Shown piece by piece: positions 1 to 11,620 of a stretch of DNA of 64,000 bases. The stretch lies in NCBI GenBank assembly GCA_002224055.1, contig AZLU01000151.1, positions 36,257 through 100,256 on the forward strand. The letters run 5' to 3'. The notes below the pieces were generated by a model that did no database searches, had not been told where the DNA came from, and worked only from the letters and a program-made list of their open reading frames with translations. Source of the DNA: Pezizomycotina sp. ARF18 (lineage: Eukaryota; Ascomycota). Made by a program: the position numbers and the translations under genes. Each line of letters starts with the position of its first letter. Position 1 is the stretch's first letter.

Positions 1-198
1 CTCATAATTATAATGTCAATATCATCGGACACGGTTTCTCCAAAAATTACCATTAATTATATAATTAAAAAGATGATTACTATTATGGTATTGCGATCGT
101 GAACTCAACATCGCGCAAATATGCAAATGGAGGCAATGACTGCACGGATACTAGCAAAAATGCCCGAACCAAAAAAAAAAAAAAAACTAACGCTAACA

Positions 199-3100
199 CT
201 AGATATCACGGCAAGAAAGAAGCGGGGAAAATCTATCCGCGAAGATGCAACAGCCCTTTCTTCTTCTTCTCCTCTTTATCTTCTTGTCCTTTTTGCCGAT
301 ATTCTGTACACCACCTGATCAAAAAGCAACATCCTATTAGTATAAGGTGTGGCCTCAAAAATTAATGGGATGAATTCTCCCTTACCTCTTCCGCGGACCC
401 TAATCTCAGATTGCGGCTTGATCTTCGCCCCCTTCGGTTTCCCATCCGACCCCATGGAACCGACGCTATTAGATATGCTGATGCTATCCGATTGATGGTC
501 CGCCTGCATTGACGGCCTCGTCATCGCGGACGCCGAACTCCCTGACGGGAAATAATCGTCTCTCGACGGATCCGAAGACCCTGGCTTGGATTCGGGCTCA
601 GCGTACTGTGAGAGTACTTGCTCCCGCTCCTCTCCGATGGGTGCGTCGCATAAAGGTTCGGATTTCCGGCCCCGTATGAAACGTGCGGGTGAGCGTGGCC
701 CATAGTAGGCGATGTATGCTCGTAGTGACCTACAGGGGAAACAGTACCCATCCGCGTATCGTGGTGACTGACAATCTGCCGCTCCCTCTCTCGCTCCCTC
801 GCGTACTCGCGTTCTCGTTCCCGTTCGCGCTCCCTCTCCCTTTCGCGTTCCATCTCCCGCTCGCGTTCGTACTCCTGCTCCCGTTGCATCTCCCGTTCAC
901 GTTCCGACGGCATCATGCCTTGGGATTGCATCATAGCTTCCTCGGAGCCAAGGAGTGGCATGTTAGGGCTCTGGTACTGCCCTTGAGGATCACTACGGTG
1001 GTTGCTCGGTAGCCTATCCAGTTCGTTGGCGGCTTGCAGTTCGATGTATTTGATCTCGAGCTCCGTGTACCGGGTTAGCAGGTGGTTATGCGCCTTCTTA
1101 AGAGACGCAAGACGGGATGCACTGGCGGCGAGGGCGGAGTCGATCATGCCTTGAAATGCTGGCGATGGGGACGAAGGGTTCGGTCGCTGCATGGTTGAAA
1201 GTTTGCTTTCGAGCTCTACAATCTTCATCTCGTAAGCACTAAAATTTCAAAAGAAACCCCAGATTAGCAACACCGACTTAATATCTAGAACTGATTTAAA
1301 ATTACGTACCGCTTCATTTTCTCACGCTCGTGCTCCCTCGCCTTAAGCCTCAACTTTATCCGGTCGACCTGGGCAATGGCAGCTTCTTCGGCGTGCTTTC
1401 GGATTTCCATCTCCTCAGTCTGGCTTTCATACTCCACGAGTTTCCTATTGAGCTGGTCAACAAGTTCTCTGAGCTTGTCGAGTTCCGCCAGGTTCGATTC
1501 GATCGTTTGCATGCGTTGCTTCAGAAGCAGTTCTTTCGCTTCGCTTTCCACGACCAATCTCCTGAGCTGTACAACTTCGGCCTCGCATTCGCAAGCTCGG
1601 CTTTCACACTCTCTTCCTCTTCTCCCAAACTTTCTTCTCCTCCTCAGCTTCTTTATCCTGCTGTTCAGTTCCGCCTCCCACTTCTTCGAATCGAGCTTCG
1701 TCTTTGTCGACTCGTCTTTGAGCTTCTGGTAAAACCTCGCAGCTTCTTCAAGCTTCCGCTTCAAAGCCTTGTTGGTATTCAGCATGTTCTGCGTCTCGGC
1801 CTCGACGGTGGCGTCCTTGATGTGCTTGCGCTGCAGGTGGCCGATATGGGAGAGGTGCTGCTGCTTGAGGTAGCGTTCGAAGTTCAGGTCGTTCTTAAGC
1901 AACATGACTTCCCTCTGCAAGAATGCGAGCGTCCCCTGCGAAGCTGTCGTGGCAGGTTTGATCGCGGGCGAGCGTGGGACCGCATTAAGGTTGAGTGACT
2001 GCACGTACGCTTCCAACCTCGGCGACGCAGCCGCGCTCACGCTCGGTGTTCCGTTACTAGTACCCGTCCGAGGCAGCGAGTGCACAGAGTCGTTCATCTT
2101 ACTGCTACGAAGGTTTTCCTGGAGCTGCATCATATCCTGAACGTGCTCGTCGGCGTTCTGCGGGCCCAGAGTCGGGCTGTCATTTAAATCTAGAGGTCGC
2201 ACGCTAGGCGACGAAAGTTTAGGCAACTGGGCACCTGCCATAGCGGACATTGTCGGCGATAGCGCGCCATACTCGTGGAAACCCGCGAGAGTCGGGCTGG
2301 TATCCGACCGAGGCCTTCGTCTTCGGAGCCGTCCCTACGGCTATCGCCCAGCAAACTCTCCACGGGTATATCCTCCGTCGGCACGAGAGATTCAGGCATG
2401 TTGCTCAGTCGCTCTTCGGACGTGTGGTGGTGATACTGCGGGAGCATAACGTTGGCAACCAGCCCGATGCACAAGGCGACCACATCTGCAGGCTCCGATT
2501 TCATCCATCTCGATTGGTCGTTCAGCTCGCTTTCGACGGATAGCGTGAAGAAATTTGGGTGCAAGATGTGTCGCTGCCCGAAAAGTTCAGTCTCTGGCGG
2601 ATTAGATCTTCGTCCAGATCCATGTGCTCGAGTTGCTTCGCGTCAGATTTCTCGAAGTATTTAAACGGCTCGTGAATGAATGACATGAAATTTAGAGGGT
2701 ACAGTCCGTAAAGGAAAGTGAAGTAGTCGCTAACGTCGGGAGCCGTGGAGGATGCTGTTTCAAAGGACGAATCGAGTTTCTCCCATTCCGGTTTCCTCTC
2801 ATTCGCGCCGTCGCCTTCGCCCTTTTCGTAGCCGGTGATTGTGGCTCATCGTCCTCGCCTACGTCAATGTCGGATCTGCTTGTATCCTCAAGGCGCACGC
2901 TTCGAAACTTGTCCCATAGGAGTATACGTGAATAGATAGCGAACAGTCGCGGAAGTTCGGGTCCCAGGGCGTTGGGTATATGGGGCATAAACATAAGTAG
3001 AGTCGTCAGGGCGATTGATATTACGGTCGTCGAGGTGTCAGTCAGCAAGCACTTGATCAGGTGTTCCAGCAACGAGGTCTCAAGTATCTGGTATAGATGC

Positions 3101-3907
3101 GGTCCTTGCAACCGTACGAAGCTGCAAAGAGGCCATGGTCTGCAGCCGGAAACGTTTCCGCGCGACGAAGCTATCGACTATCTCGAGGAAGGGTTTCGGT
3201 TTCCGTTTGCCGAATGCGAGAAGTATCGTCTCGATGTTCGAACACACGAACCTCTGCTTCTCGTCCGCGGCGAACGAATACTCCTCCTCCGAGGTGATTA
3301 GTTTCGTCTTATCTAGGTACATCTCGAACAGTTTCGTCGTGAACGCCCCCGACACCTTTGCCTGCTCACCCGTCCCATCCTCGTCTTCCTCGAATATTAA
3401 AATCCCTACGACGAACTCCCGCGCGTCGGCAACGGTGGACTTGGTCTGAGACGGCGCATCGAGCGTGGGGCTTATCAGGCGGTCCCACCACATCGTCAGC
3501 CTATCCAACCCTGCAGCGCCGGTTTGAGAGCGCGCAGGATGGCAAGGAATGTGCCGTGCTTTTCCGGGTGGGGCTCGACGTCTTTTGCGTATATCGCGAT
3601 TAGTTCGTCATGCAGGCGCTGAAAGTCGTGCTCGTCGCCGGCGTCATGCTTGTCAAGGTAGCTCTGTATCACCTTGAGGAGCTCCTCGGGGAGTGGATAC
3701 GGAGTTTCCGCCGGCGTAACAGCCGCATTCACTGCTTTGACTAGATCTTTCAGGGAGCTAAAAATGACACGAGCGAAAATATCAACGAAATTAAAATCAG
3801 TAGGGATCTCAAGGTGAGAAAAAGCTTTTTTAAAATTAAAATTGTGGCATGACGAGCCCCTCTCTATAGCTATCAATGGGAACGTTTTAATCTTACCCCG
3901 ACGACAT
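199..3907 (-). CDS. TSC1: Tsc1 / hamartin, TSC complex subunit
   Basis: Hamartin pairs with Tsc2 (tuberin), the GTPase-activating protein for Rheb, to restrain TORC1 at the lysosome/vacuole. The N-terminal half carries the hamartin helical repeat, with recognisable LLEHLIKCLLTDTSTTV and PHIPNALGPELPRLF stretches near 2940-3070. A YFTFLYGLYPLNFMSF-type motif lies near 2690-2740 in a shifted frame. A long coiled coil follows (about 1310-2000) and a Glu/Arg tract (780-920). The start is a tiny first exon (3897-3907, M-S-S-G) joined across intron 3758-3896 to SLKDLVKAV. Further introns are 1239-1309 and 315-385 (TACTAAT branch). The last exon gives an RGRGG-VQNIGKKDKK basic tail ending at TAG 199-201. 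About 1,140 codons, near the usual family size. The frame breaks at a GGG run (3509-3511, QG/LDRLTMWW) and near 3130, 2820, 2250 and 640; each break restores homology, so I read them as sequence errors. The family call is firm; exact C-terminal residues are not. Confidence 0.88.
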
Positions 3908-6900
3908 CCGTGCGGAATTGGGCTCGTAAGCCGCCGAAATGTAACTAAAGGCTTAATCCTTCTCAATACCAAATGAAAGAATGAAATGCGCTCCTACTTC
4001 GTTCGTGCAGCTTCTGTCCTCGCGGTGTATCCCCTCAAAGGCACATGTGTTGTGAGATGTGTGGATGTGCCTGTGAAGAAAAACAAAGAAAAAAAAATGG
4101 TGGAGCTGTCTGTCGGTGGAGTCTTTTTTTTTTTTTTTTTTTTTTCTCAATCAACAGTTCCGTCTTTCCGGCGCACGGTTATGGAGACTGAAAAATCGCT
4201 TCCTGCCGGCAAAGGATGGACAGAGAGCAGCAGAGAGAGGGGAAAAAAAAAAGGTTAAAATCGGACAACTAATAACGACACGGTCGTTGATCTTTCAGAT
4301 GCAAAAACGCCTCTTTTTCTAGATCTTCAGGGATTACAGGAAGAAAAGGAAGAAAGGAATCCTGGTCATACAGAATAAAGGAAATCGTCAGTAAGTCAAA
4401 AAGACATCATCCAAGACTTGAGATAAGAGGACGAGATGGAAGATGGTCTATATATTTATAAGGACGGTGGCTGGACTTCGGAGAAGGAATAGAGATAAGG
4501 CACCTGTGCCGAAGTGGTAGTATGAGTGTATGAGTAGTAGTGGTGTGTGCGTGTGTGCGGGGAAGTGAGTGGCGTTGTTGAAGAAGAAAAAAAAAGAAAA
4601 AGAAATAAGAGCTGTTCAGAAAGCTCCTCGATACCTCTTTTTTTCAACCCACTTATCGATATAGAGCAGTTCGGCGGAGAAAGGTAACTCTCGATAGAGT
4701 AGCCCTACGATTGAAGTCAAGTAACCCCCGAACTACGCTTCTAGGCCGCCAGATCCACGGTTGAAACAGTGAAATCGTTGCCCGGCAGTATTATTGTCGC
4801 TAGTTAGAGGGGTGTCTCTCCTTACTCGCCGTCTAATATTTGATTTTCGGGACGTTCCATGCTCTCTTCTGGAGATCAAGAAAAAAAAAAAAAAAAAAAA
4901 GGCTTATACGCCAATATTCGCCTCTCGTCTTCTGGAATAGAAGAATAGGCAAGCAATGCTATCTCCCTGTTCAAATCCAGGAACAAGAGAAAACGTCCAA
5001 ATGAAACCGGAAAGTGGACAGTAATGGTGCTGAATATGAGCAGTAAAACTGAAGGATTTGAAGGGAAAATTCGATACGCTCTACTTACCAAAGACGCCGT
5101 ATAATGAGGGAACGCGATGTATATCGATCAGCCAAGACGAACGACTGACTATTCAGCCCCCCTCGAACGATTCGAAGTAGATAAATACGAACGGTGGACG
5201 GTTTGAAATTCTAGAACCAGCCTCCGGAGTGTCTCTTTTATATAAGTATTTATCTGCTGTTGAATATATATATTTATATATATGCTGAAATAGCGGAGGT
5301 ATGTAGTGTGATAGAAAAAGAGTTCGTATTAATTAATAATATAGCGCTTGTATTATAGTTGTTGAACCAGTCGTGTATATTCGGTGCCCGATATCTTTGG
5401 TCAATTAATTTGTCTCCACCCCGTATGATATCGAAACGGCTTCTTGTTGATCGTTGCCAAGTAGAAATGAAGACAATATAGTCCTTCTTGTCGATTTGAA
5501 CAGAAAGTTCCAGCCACCTGTACAATAGGAAATAGGGCAGTTGGCCAAATGCTTGGTGTTCGTTGGATATCGTAGTCGAATTCGTGTGTGGTTTTTTTTT
5601 TAAGAATATTGGAAGCAACAAATTGATATCGCGAATATACGAAGCAGCGTATGTCGACTATAAATAAATACGAATGTTATCAAAAAAAATAAAATAAAAT
5701 AAAATAAAAATAAAAAAATAAAAAAACTAAACGCAAATAAAATATCAAGATATTCTCTTTTTGTAAAACAAGCAAGATCTATGAGAGACGACGAAGGAAC
5801 GTCCTACGTCTTGATAAAAACAGTTCATACCAGAGCTATAGTCGAACCACTTCATAAAACCATATAGGTTTCTTCTGTCGTGAATTTCTCCGAGACAAAA
5901 TAATCAACGATCAACAGAAAAACTAATTATCATGATTATTATTATTACTTAGGTATCTACATCATTCAATTCAATTCAAGTTAACTCCTATTAAGGACTA
6001 AACTTGGAGAAAAGGCGCGAATCGAGGGACGAGTCAAATTTCCGAACCAGCTCGGCGGAGAACGGCAGCACTTGCTAATCATGAAAAAGCCTTCGTCATC
6101 AAGCAAAGGGAGTTCTACAGTATCCACCAATATGGAGAAGAAAACGCCACCAAAGACTACTTGAGCTGGAGCTTTGTAGTATACGAGGGGCGAGTGTTCT
6201 TTTTCAACCGTTAACCGAGCACTCGCTCGGGTCCTCTTGAGTCTTAATCCCTATGGGCTACCTCTCCTACGCGAGACGATTTCGCTCCTACTCCTTGGTA
6301 CCAGGGATCGCAAACCACGAGCTAAAAGGGTGATATTTGCGCACATCGCCGAGCAAATGAAGGGGAACTAATATAATGCTATCTGTACCACACCGGGGAC
6401 GTTAGACGCCGAGTAAAAGATCTTCTCCCGCTGCAAGGTGCTCTTGAAGTATGCGCGGGCAGCGAGCGCTACAGAGCCCTAAAAAAAAAAAAAGGGGGGG
6501 GGGGGGGGGTTGAGTCGGCGACCATTTAACTGGGACTCCAAGGAAATATATAAGCCAAAAAAAAAGGGAAAGAAAGAAAAAGCAGGCAGCAGCGGTTCTC
6601 TCCAAGAAAAAAAGATGAGAGAAATTTATACCCAATTGTCGAATATTCATTTCGACAACTATATTTCTTACTGACTGAAGTAGTACAGGTCGTCCGTGAT
6701 CTCTCTCTCTTTTTTTTTTTTTTTTTTGGATTAGGGATATCTCGTGCAGTAGCCACAACAAGCACCGCTATATAATAACTGGCCGGCGTATAGGTTATTG
6801 CTCTATCTTCGACCTGCAATCATTGCCATCAGATGACGGTAGCTCCAATGACAGTTGGTTTTCGCGCAGTTAATCATGACCCCGACTTGGAGCAGCGGGT

Positions 6901-7305
6901 ATTCTGCAGGATCTGTTTGGCGCAGCCAACTCAGCCTGGACAAAAACCTGCAGTTCCGCTTTATGTGAGAATCGAGGCTGACAGCAGTCGGGACGTTTGC
7001 TCAAAAAATATATGTCCTTCTCCTCGTGATCGAGAGTATTCTAGATACTGGTTCTATCATCCTGGCTCTTTACGGTAAATAATTCGTCGACGATTTCATT
7101 CTTAACGATCAATTGCGGCATCCCTCGTTATTCCTTGATCATCCAGGGTTTGCTCCGTTTAATTACAGTACTTGTAAGTATGGAGAATGCGAGCGAGAGT
7201 GCTTCGCGGGTGCGTGCAGTGCCTCATTCCGACGGCCTATCCATCCTAGTCAATCCCGACAAGGCAAATATAGAGTAGGTCTCTTTCGTGTCTCTGTGGC
7301 GGTAG
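3908..7305. other. AT-rich spacer between TSC1 and the NLR remnant
   Basis: No gene is supported. It holds poly-A/T runs (4124-4145, 4880-4900, 6711-6727), an A13-G16 run (6481-6509), a TATA-like stretch near 4451 and a short perfect hairpin, CCGAGC-ACTC-GCTCGG, at about 6214-6229. Open frames at 6833-7078 and 7113-7328 match nothing I know. The second, ending near 7328 with GLFRVS, might be a displaced N-terminus of the downstream NLR remnant, since members of that family often begin with a similar YGLFRVS-like stretch. Confidence 0.6.
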
Positions 7306-10300
7306 ATGCAACGGAAATCCGCCGCTGATCGTGTAAGCAGCATCGTCTTCATCCACGGCTTCACGGGTGACCCAAAAGACACATGGGCCAGCAAATCCAA
7401 ATCATACAATGGCGACGGCGAGGACCACGAAGGGAAACCGAGCAGATTCTTGAGGTTTTCCAGTTTCTCGTCATCGTCCGAAACAAAAAGCTCGGCGACT
7501 ATAGAAAAAACCTACTTGCCCGCGACCTCGTGCCGTCTGTCGCACCGGACGCTCGCGTCATCACGTATTGCTACGACATGCACATCCGCCACTTTTGGGC
7601 CGCCCCGTAAGCCAGAGCACCGTATACGACATCGCGTGGGACTTTCTGGTGAGCCTGGTGGCTGCGCGTAGGGACGAGCCCTCGAGGCCGTCGCTGTTCA
7701 TTGCGCACAGCCTTGGTGGTATAATCGTCAAGGAAGCTCTACGGCGATCGCGTTCCTGCGATTTTTACGGTCAGGTGCATCTGAGGAGCGTGTACGAGCG
7801 CACATCCGGTATTATTTTCTTTGGAACACCGCACGAAGGTGCTGACTCACGTGGTCTGTTTCAAAAGATCGCGGGGAAGTGCGTAGAAGCCGCGGGCTTC
7901 TGTCAATGGGCAGGTATTGAATGCGCTGTTGCCCTCGTCGGAACGGCTCCGGGAGTTGCGCGACGATTTTGGCCCCATGGTGCGTGAACGGGGATGGATT
8001 ATCCATTCTTTTCAAGAGCAGTATGGAGTTAAGTTTCTGGATAACAAAAAGGTGAATATCAAGCGCCTCTTCTCTCGTGCCTAGACGTTCAGCTCCGGTT
8101 TTCGGGAGCCGCTGGGTCCAAACGCTCGGAACAAGGCAAAGTACCCTACTAAGTAGAAAAGCCACAAAACTAATACTCGATAGGTTGTCGAAGATGCAGC
8201 TTCATGCTTGAACGATCCGAGCATCGAGGTCACGCAACATATCGCACGTAATCATATGGAGATGTGCCGTTTCGACGGGTCAACGACCCGAGTTTGACAA
8301 AGTAGTTAAAGCGATGAGACGCATTCTGGATGTGGCGCTTCTCACACATGAACAACGGCAGTCGTACTTGGATTTGCCCAAGTTCGCCCAGATCGACGCC
8401 CGGCATACCCCTATCAAATCTGCGCACGCGAAACCTGCAGTTGGCTGCTCAGCGATACAAGGTACCAGGACTAGCTAGACGTGAACAAAGTGTATCAGCA
8501 TCATGGTTTTCTTTGGGTGAAAGGAAAACCAGGCTCGGGGAAGTCGACGATCATGAAAAGTCAGTATTCGGGATGTACCGGTCTTTGGTATTCCAACTTC
8601 TTACGAAGGTCCCGAGACTCCAGCTTCTCTTCAATACTTTCGCACCATCTAGGTATATCTGGAGCATTGAAGTACTTAAGAACCTTTTCGTCAGCACGAT
8701 CCAAATGCTCGGACAGCTCGGGCTGAGTAACCTAACATGCTTTATTGACGCCCTCGACGAGTGCGATTAGAACGAGATCCAGCAAATGGTATCGGACTTT
8801 CAGAACCTAGGATCTCTAGTATTGTCGAGCTGCTGCTTCAATGTCTGCTTCTCCAGTCGTCACTATCCGTACATCACTATTGATCACGGTATCGAACTTA
8901 TTTTAGATGATCTAAAGGAACATCAGCAGGATATTTCTAATTATTTGCACAGTGAACTCAATGCGGGATCGAGCAAACAGGTCGAGCAAATCAAAACTGA
9001 AATACTTCAACGTTCTTCTGGGATCTGCCTTTGGGTCGTCGTAGTTATAGCAATACTAAATAAAGAGTTTAGGCATGGTAGAATCTAATTCCGAACGGCC
9101 TAGACGAGTTGTTTCAAGATATCTTGACCCGAGATGGTCAAAATATGGACGAGATGATACTTTGTCTGCAATGGATAATGTATGCGAAAAAACCCTTAAG
9201 GCGCGAAGAACTATATTTCGCTATTATCGCGGGTGTTGATCCAAGCGCTCTTTCCGAATGGGATCAAAAGGAAATTACCAAGGACGATATGGAGAGGTTT
9301 ATCTTGAGTTCTTCAAGGGACTCGTAGAATTAACCAAGTCCGAAAACCAGGTCGTCCAATTCATTCACGAATCAGTCTCAGATTATCTCGGTATAGGACA
9401 TGGCCTTGCGAGGTTACGGGCAGGTTTAGCGTCCAATCTTCCAGGCCTTGGCCACGAAGCCCTTAAGATTCGTTGCCAAATTTTATCGTGTCTGAAACCT
9501 CGTGGCGTCTTGAAGTGCACTCCCCCAATTCTTCCGCGGGAGGGACCCGCCTTTACTAGAAAAGCTCCCTTTGCTTGAGCATGCGGTGCTACACATCTTG
9601 TAACATGCTGACTCTGCGCATGGCTACGGTACCTTGCAAGAAGACCTTATCTCCAAATTTCCTCTGGAGCATTGGATATTTCTCTACAACAAAATGTGCT
9701 TACCAGACCGCTATCGCGATTGCTATCCTATAACCGCGACCTTACCGTACGTTCTCGCAGGGGAAAATTGCGCAAATCTTATTCGAATCCAAAGGCGGCG
9801 GCCAACGGAATGCAGCGATTTATGCGACGGCTCCCCTATATATGCGGCGCTGGATCGTAAGAGTGAAAGCGCCGCGAGAACGCTATCGTTGCCTGACGGT
9901 AGTACGTCTCTCGAGTGTCTCTTGCCTTCTGAAAAGCAGGGCCTTGAAGAAGCGCTTGCAACGCTACTGAAATATAGCCAAGAGATACTCAGGCGAAAGA
10001 ACATGCTCTCGTGGGCAGTCGAAGCTGGCCACCCGAATGTAGCCAAGGTGTTATTCACGCGGGACCTGATGGCGCGGAACTGCGTGGACATCGACGAGAA
10101 AACCAAGGACGGACGGACGCCGCTGTCGGTCGCGGCCGCAAAGGGGTACGAAGCAGTTGTCGACCTCCTCTTGTCTCAAAGCCTGCCCGTGGACGTCAAT
10201 TCGAGGATAGGCAAGACCGGACGCCACTTTCCTGGGCGGCGCTGCAAGGGCATGCAACGATAGCTAGAAAACTTTTGTCGCTGAGTGACTTGGAGGTTTA

Positions 10301-10959
10301 CACAATAGATGCCTCGGGACGGACGGCGCTGTCATGGGCCGCAACGAATGGTCACGGCGAAGTGGTGCGGACGCTTCCCCAGAAGCCCGGTATATGGGTC
10401 GACGCTAGGGCGGAATCCCGTGGATACCCGATTGAGACGCTCTCAGGCCCACCTGATGTAATCTCGACCACCAAAAACAGGATTTTCGATATGACCCCGC
10501 TGACACTGGCCGCCGTGAAAGGTCAAACAGAAGTTGTCGGGCTACTACCGACCCGACGGGAAGTTGATCGTAACTCGAGGGATAAGAGCATACAAACGCC
10601 GCTGCTGCTGGCAGCGTTTAGGGGATACTTTAATACCGTGAAGCTACTCTTGAAAGATCCGGATGTTGATCCGGATTTGAAAGATAAATGGGGCCGAACG
10701 CCTCTGTCATGGGCCGCGAGCGAAGGGCATGCTACGATAGTTAGGCTGCTCCTAGCCGGAGCCGCCGTCGATTGTAACTCTCGGGACTCAAGGGACGGAC
10801 GCCACTGTCCGGGTAGCGGAGCAAGGTTCCTCTTAGGTGGTTAAGCTCTTGCTAGCGCGAAGCGAGGTTGATCGCAATGCGCCAGACGCACACGGGCATA
10901 CGCCGCTGTGGTGGGCATATATACGCGGCCGCGATAAGATTGTAGCGTTACTTAGCTAA
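7306..10959 (+). pseudogene. Decayed NLR: SesB-like lipase - NACHT - ankyrin repeats
   Basis: Fungal NLR-type (STAND) proteins act in non-self recognition and programmed cell death. Domain order is clear. The SesB-like alpha/beta hydrolase has IVFIHGFTGDPKDTW (about 7335), nucleophile elbow AHSLGG (about 7706-7724), IIFFGTPHEGAD and the His motif NHMEMCRF (about 8250). A linker, AQIDARHTPIKSAHAK, follows. NACHT has P-loop GKPGSGKST (8523-8549) and Walker B CFIDALDECD (to 8767). About eight ankyrin repeats (9990-10955, DGRTPLS/LSWAA motifs) end at TAA 10957-10959. One intron is likely at 8053-8183. Damage: many frame changes; TAG (8768-8770) directly after the DECD motif; a missing block of about 30 residues between the P-loop and GMYRSL (near 8556); and a smaller gap near 9085. 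Indel error alone cannot explain the stop and gaps, so I call it a pseudogene. The true start is unresolved. Confidence 0.82.
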
Positions 10960-11620
10960 CGACCGGTCCGGAGTAAGCGTTCCCGCACATTTCAGGGACG
11001 CTTAATAATATACTTGGCTCGTGAAATGCCTAGCAAAATAAACTTGTGCGATAGGTTTTCTTAGTCTCGTAGACCCACATAGCCCGCAACCCGTAGCGCA
11101 TGCACGCGCAAGGAGGTTCACAAGCCTAAAGTTTTCTTTCTTTAAGGCCTTCTTTTCTCTTTCTCTTTTCTCTTTTCACATCATGTCAGTGGGCACTCTT
11201 TGAGTGAAGGGAAGGAATGGTTAAGAAAGCTTTCTATTACATGAAAGCATCGTCACGGGGAGCTCCGATTTGGCACTTGTTTTCATATAATGATTGAATC
11301 TCCATGTCGAGGATTACCGGTACCCATAATTCAAAAATAAGATTAAATTAATTACTTGGAAGCGATTTACAAAAATATATATTTCCTTGAAACTCCTCTT
11401 TGCAAGATCAAATGATAGTTATGGGGAAAAAAAAAAAAAAAAGAAAGCTTAATAGTAATGTAAATGTTTCATCGTCATCGCCGCTAATATATATATATCA
11501 CCATCAACCCGCCTTTGCATTTTCTGCTCCGCTTTCTTGTGTGGATATGTAAAACGAAAAAAAGGCTCCCCACTCTCCAAAAAAAAAAAAAACCTAAATA
11601 CTTACTTACAGCCCGAAGCG
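10960..11620. other. Spacer between NLR remnant and SEC1 3' end
   Basis: No coding signal. It holds pyrimidine-rich DNA (11135-11180), A runs at 11426-11441 and 11579-11592, and a short TA tract near 11489. It probably contains the SEC1 3' UTR. Confidence 0.6.

Noticed and set aside
1330-1998. 222-codon plus-strand open frame inside TSC1
   Set aside because: Antisense shadow of the hamartin coiled coil; the minus strand carries the conserved protein.
7306-10959. RIP (C-to-T mutation) as cause of the NLR decay
   Set aside because: The stop after DECD and the missing blocks are not a pattern of dense CpA-to-TpA changes; codons around them remain GC-rich.
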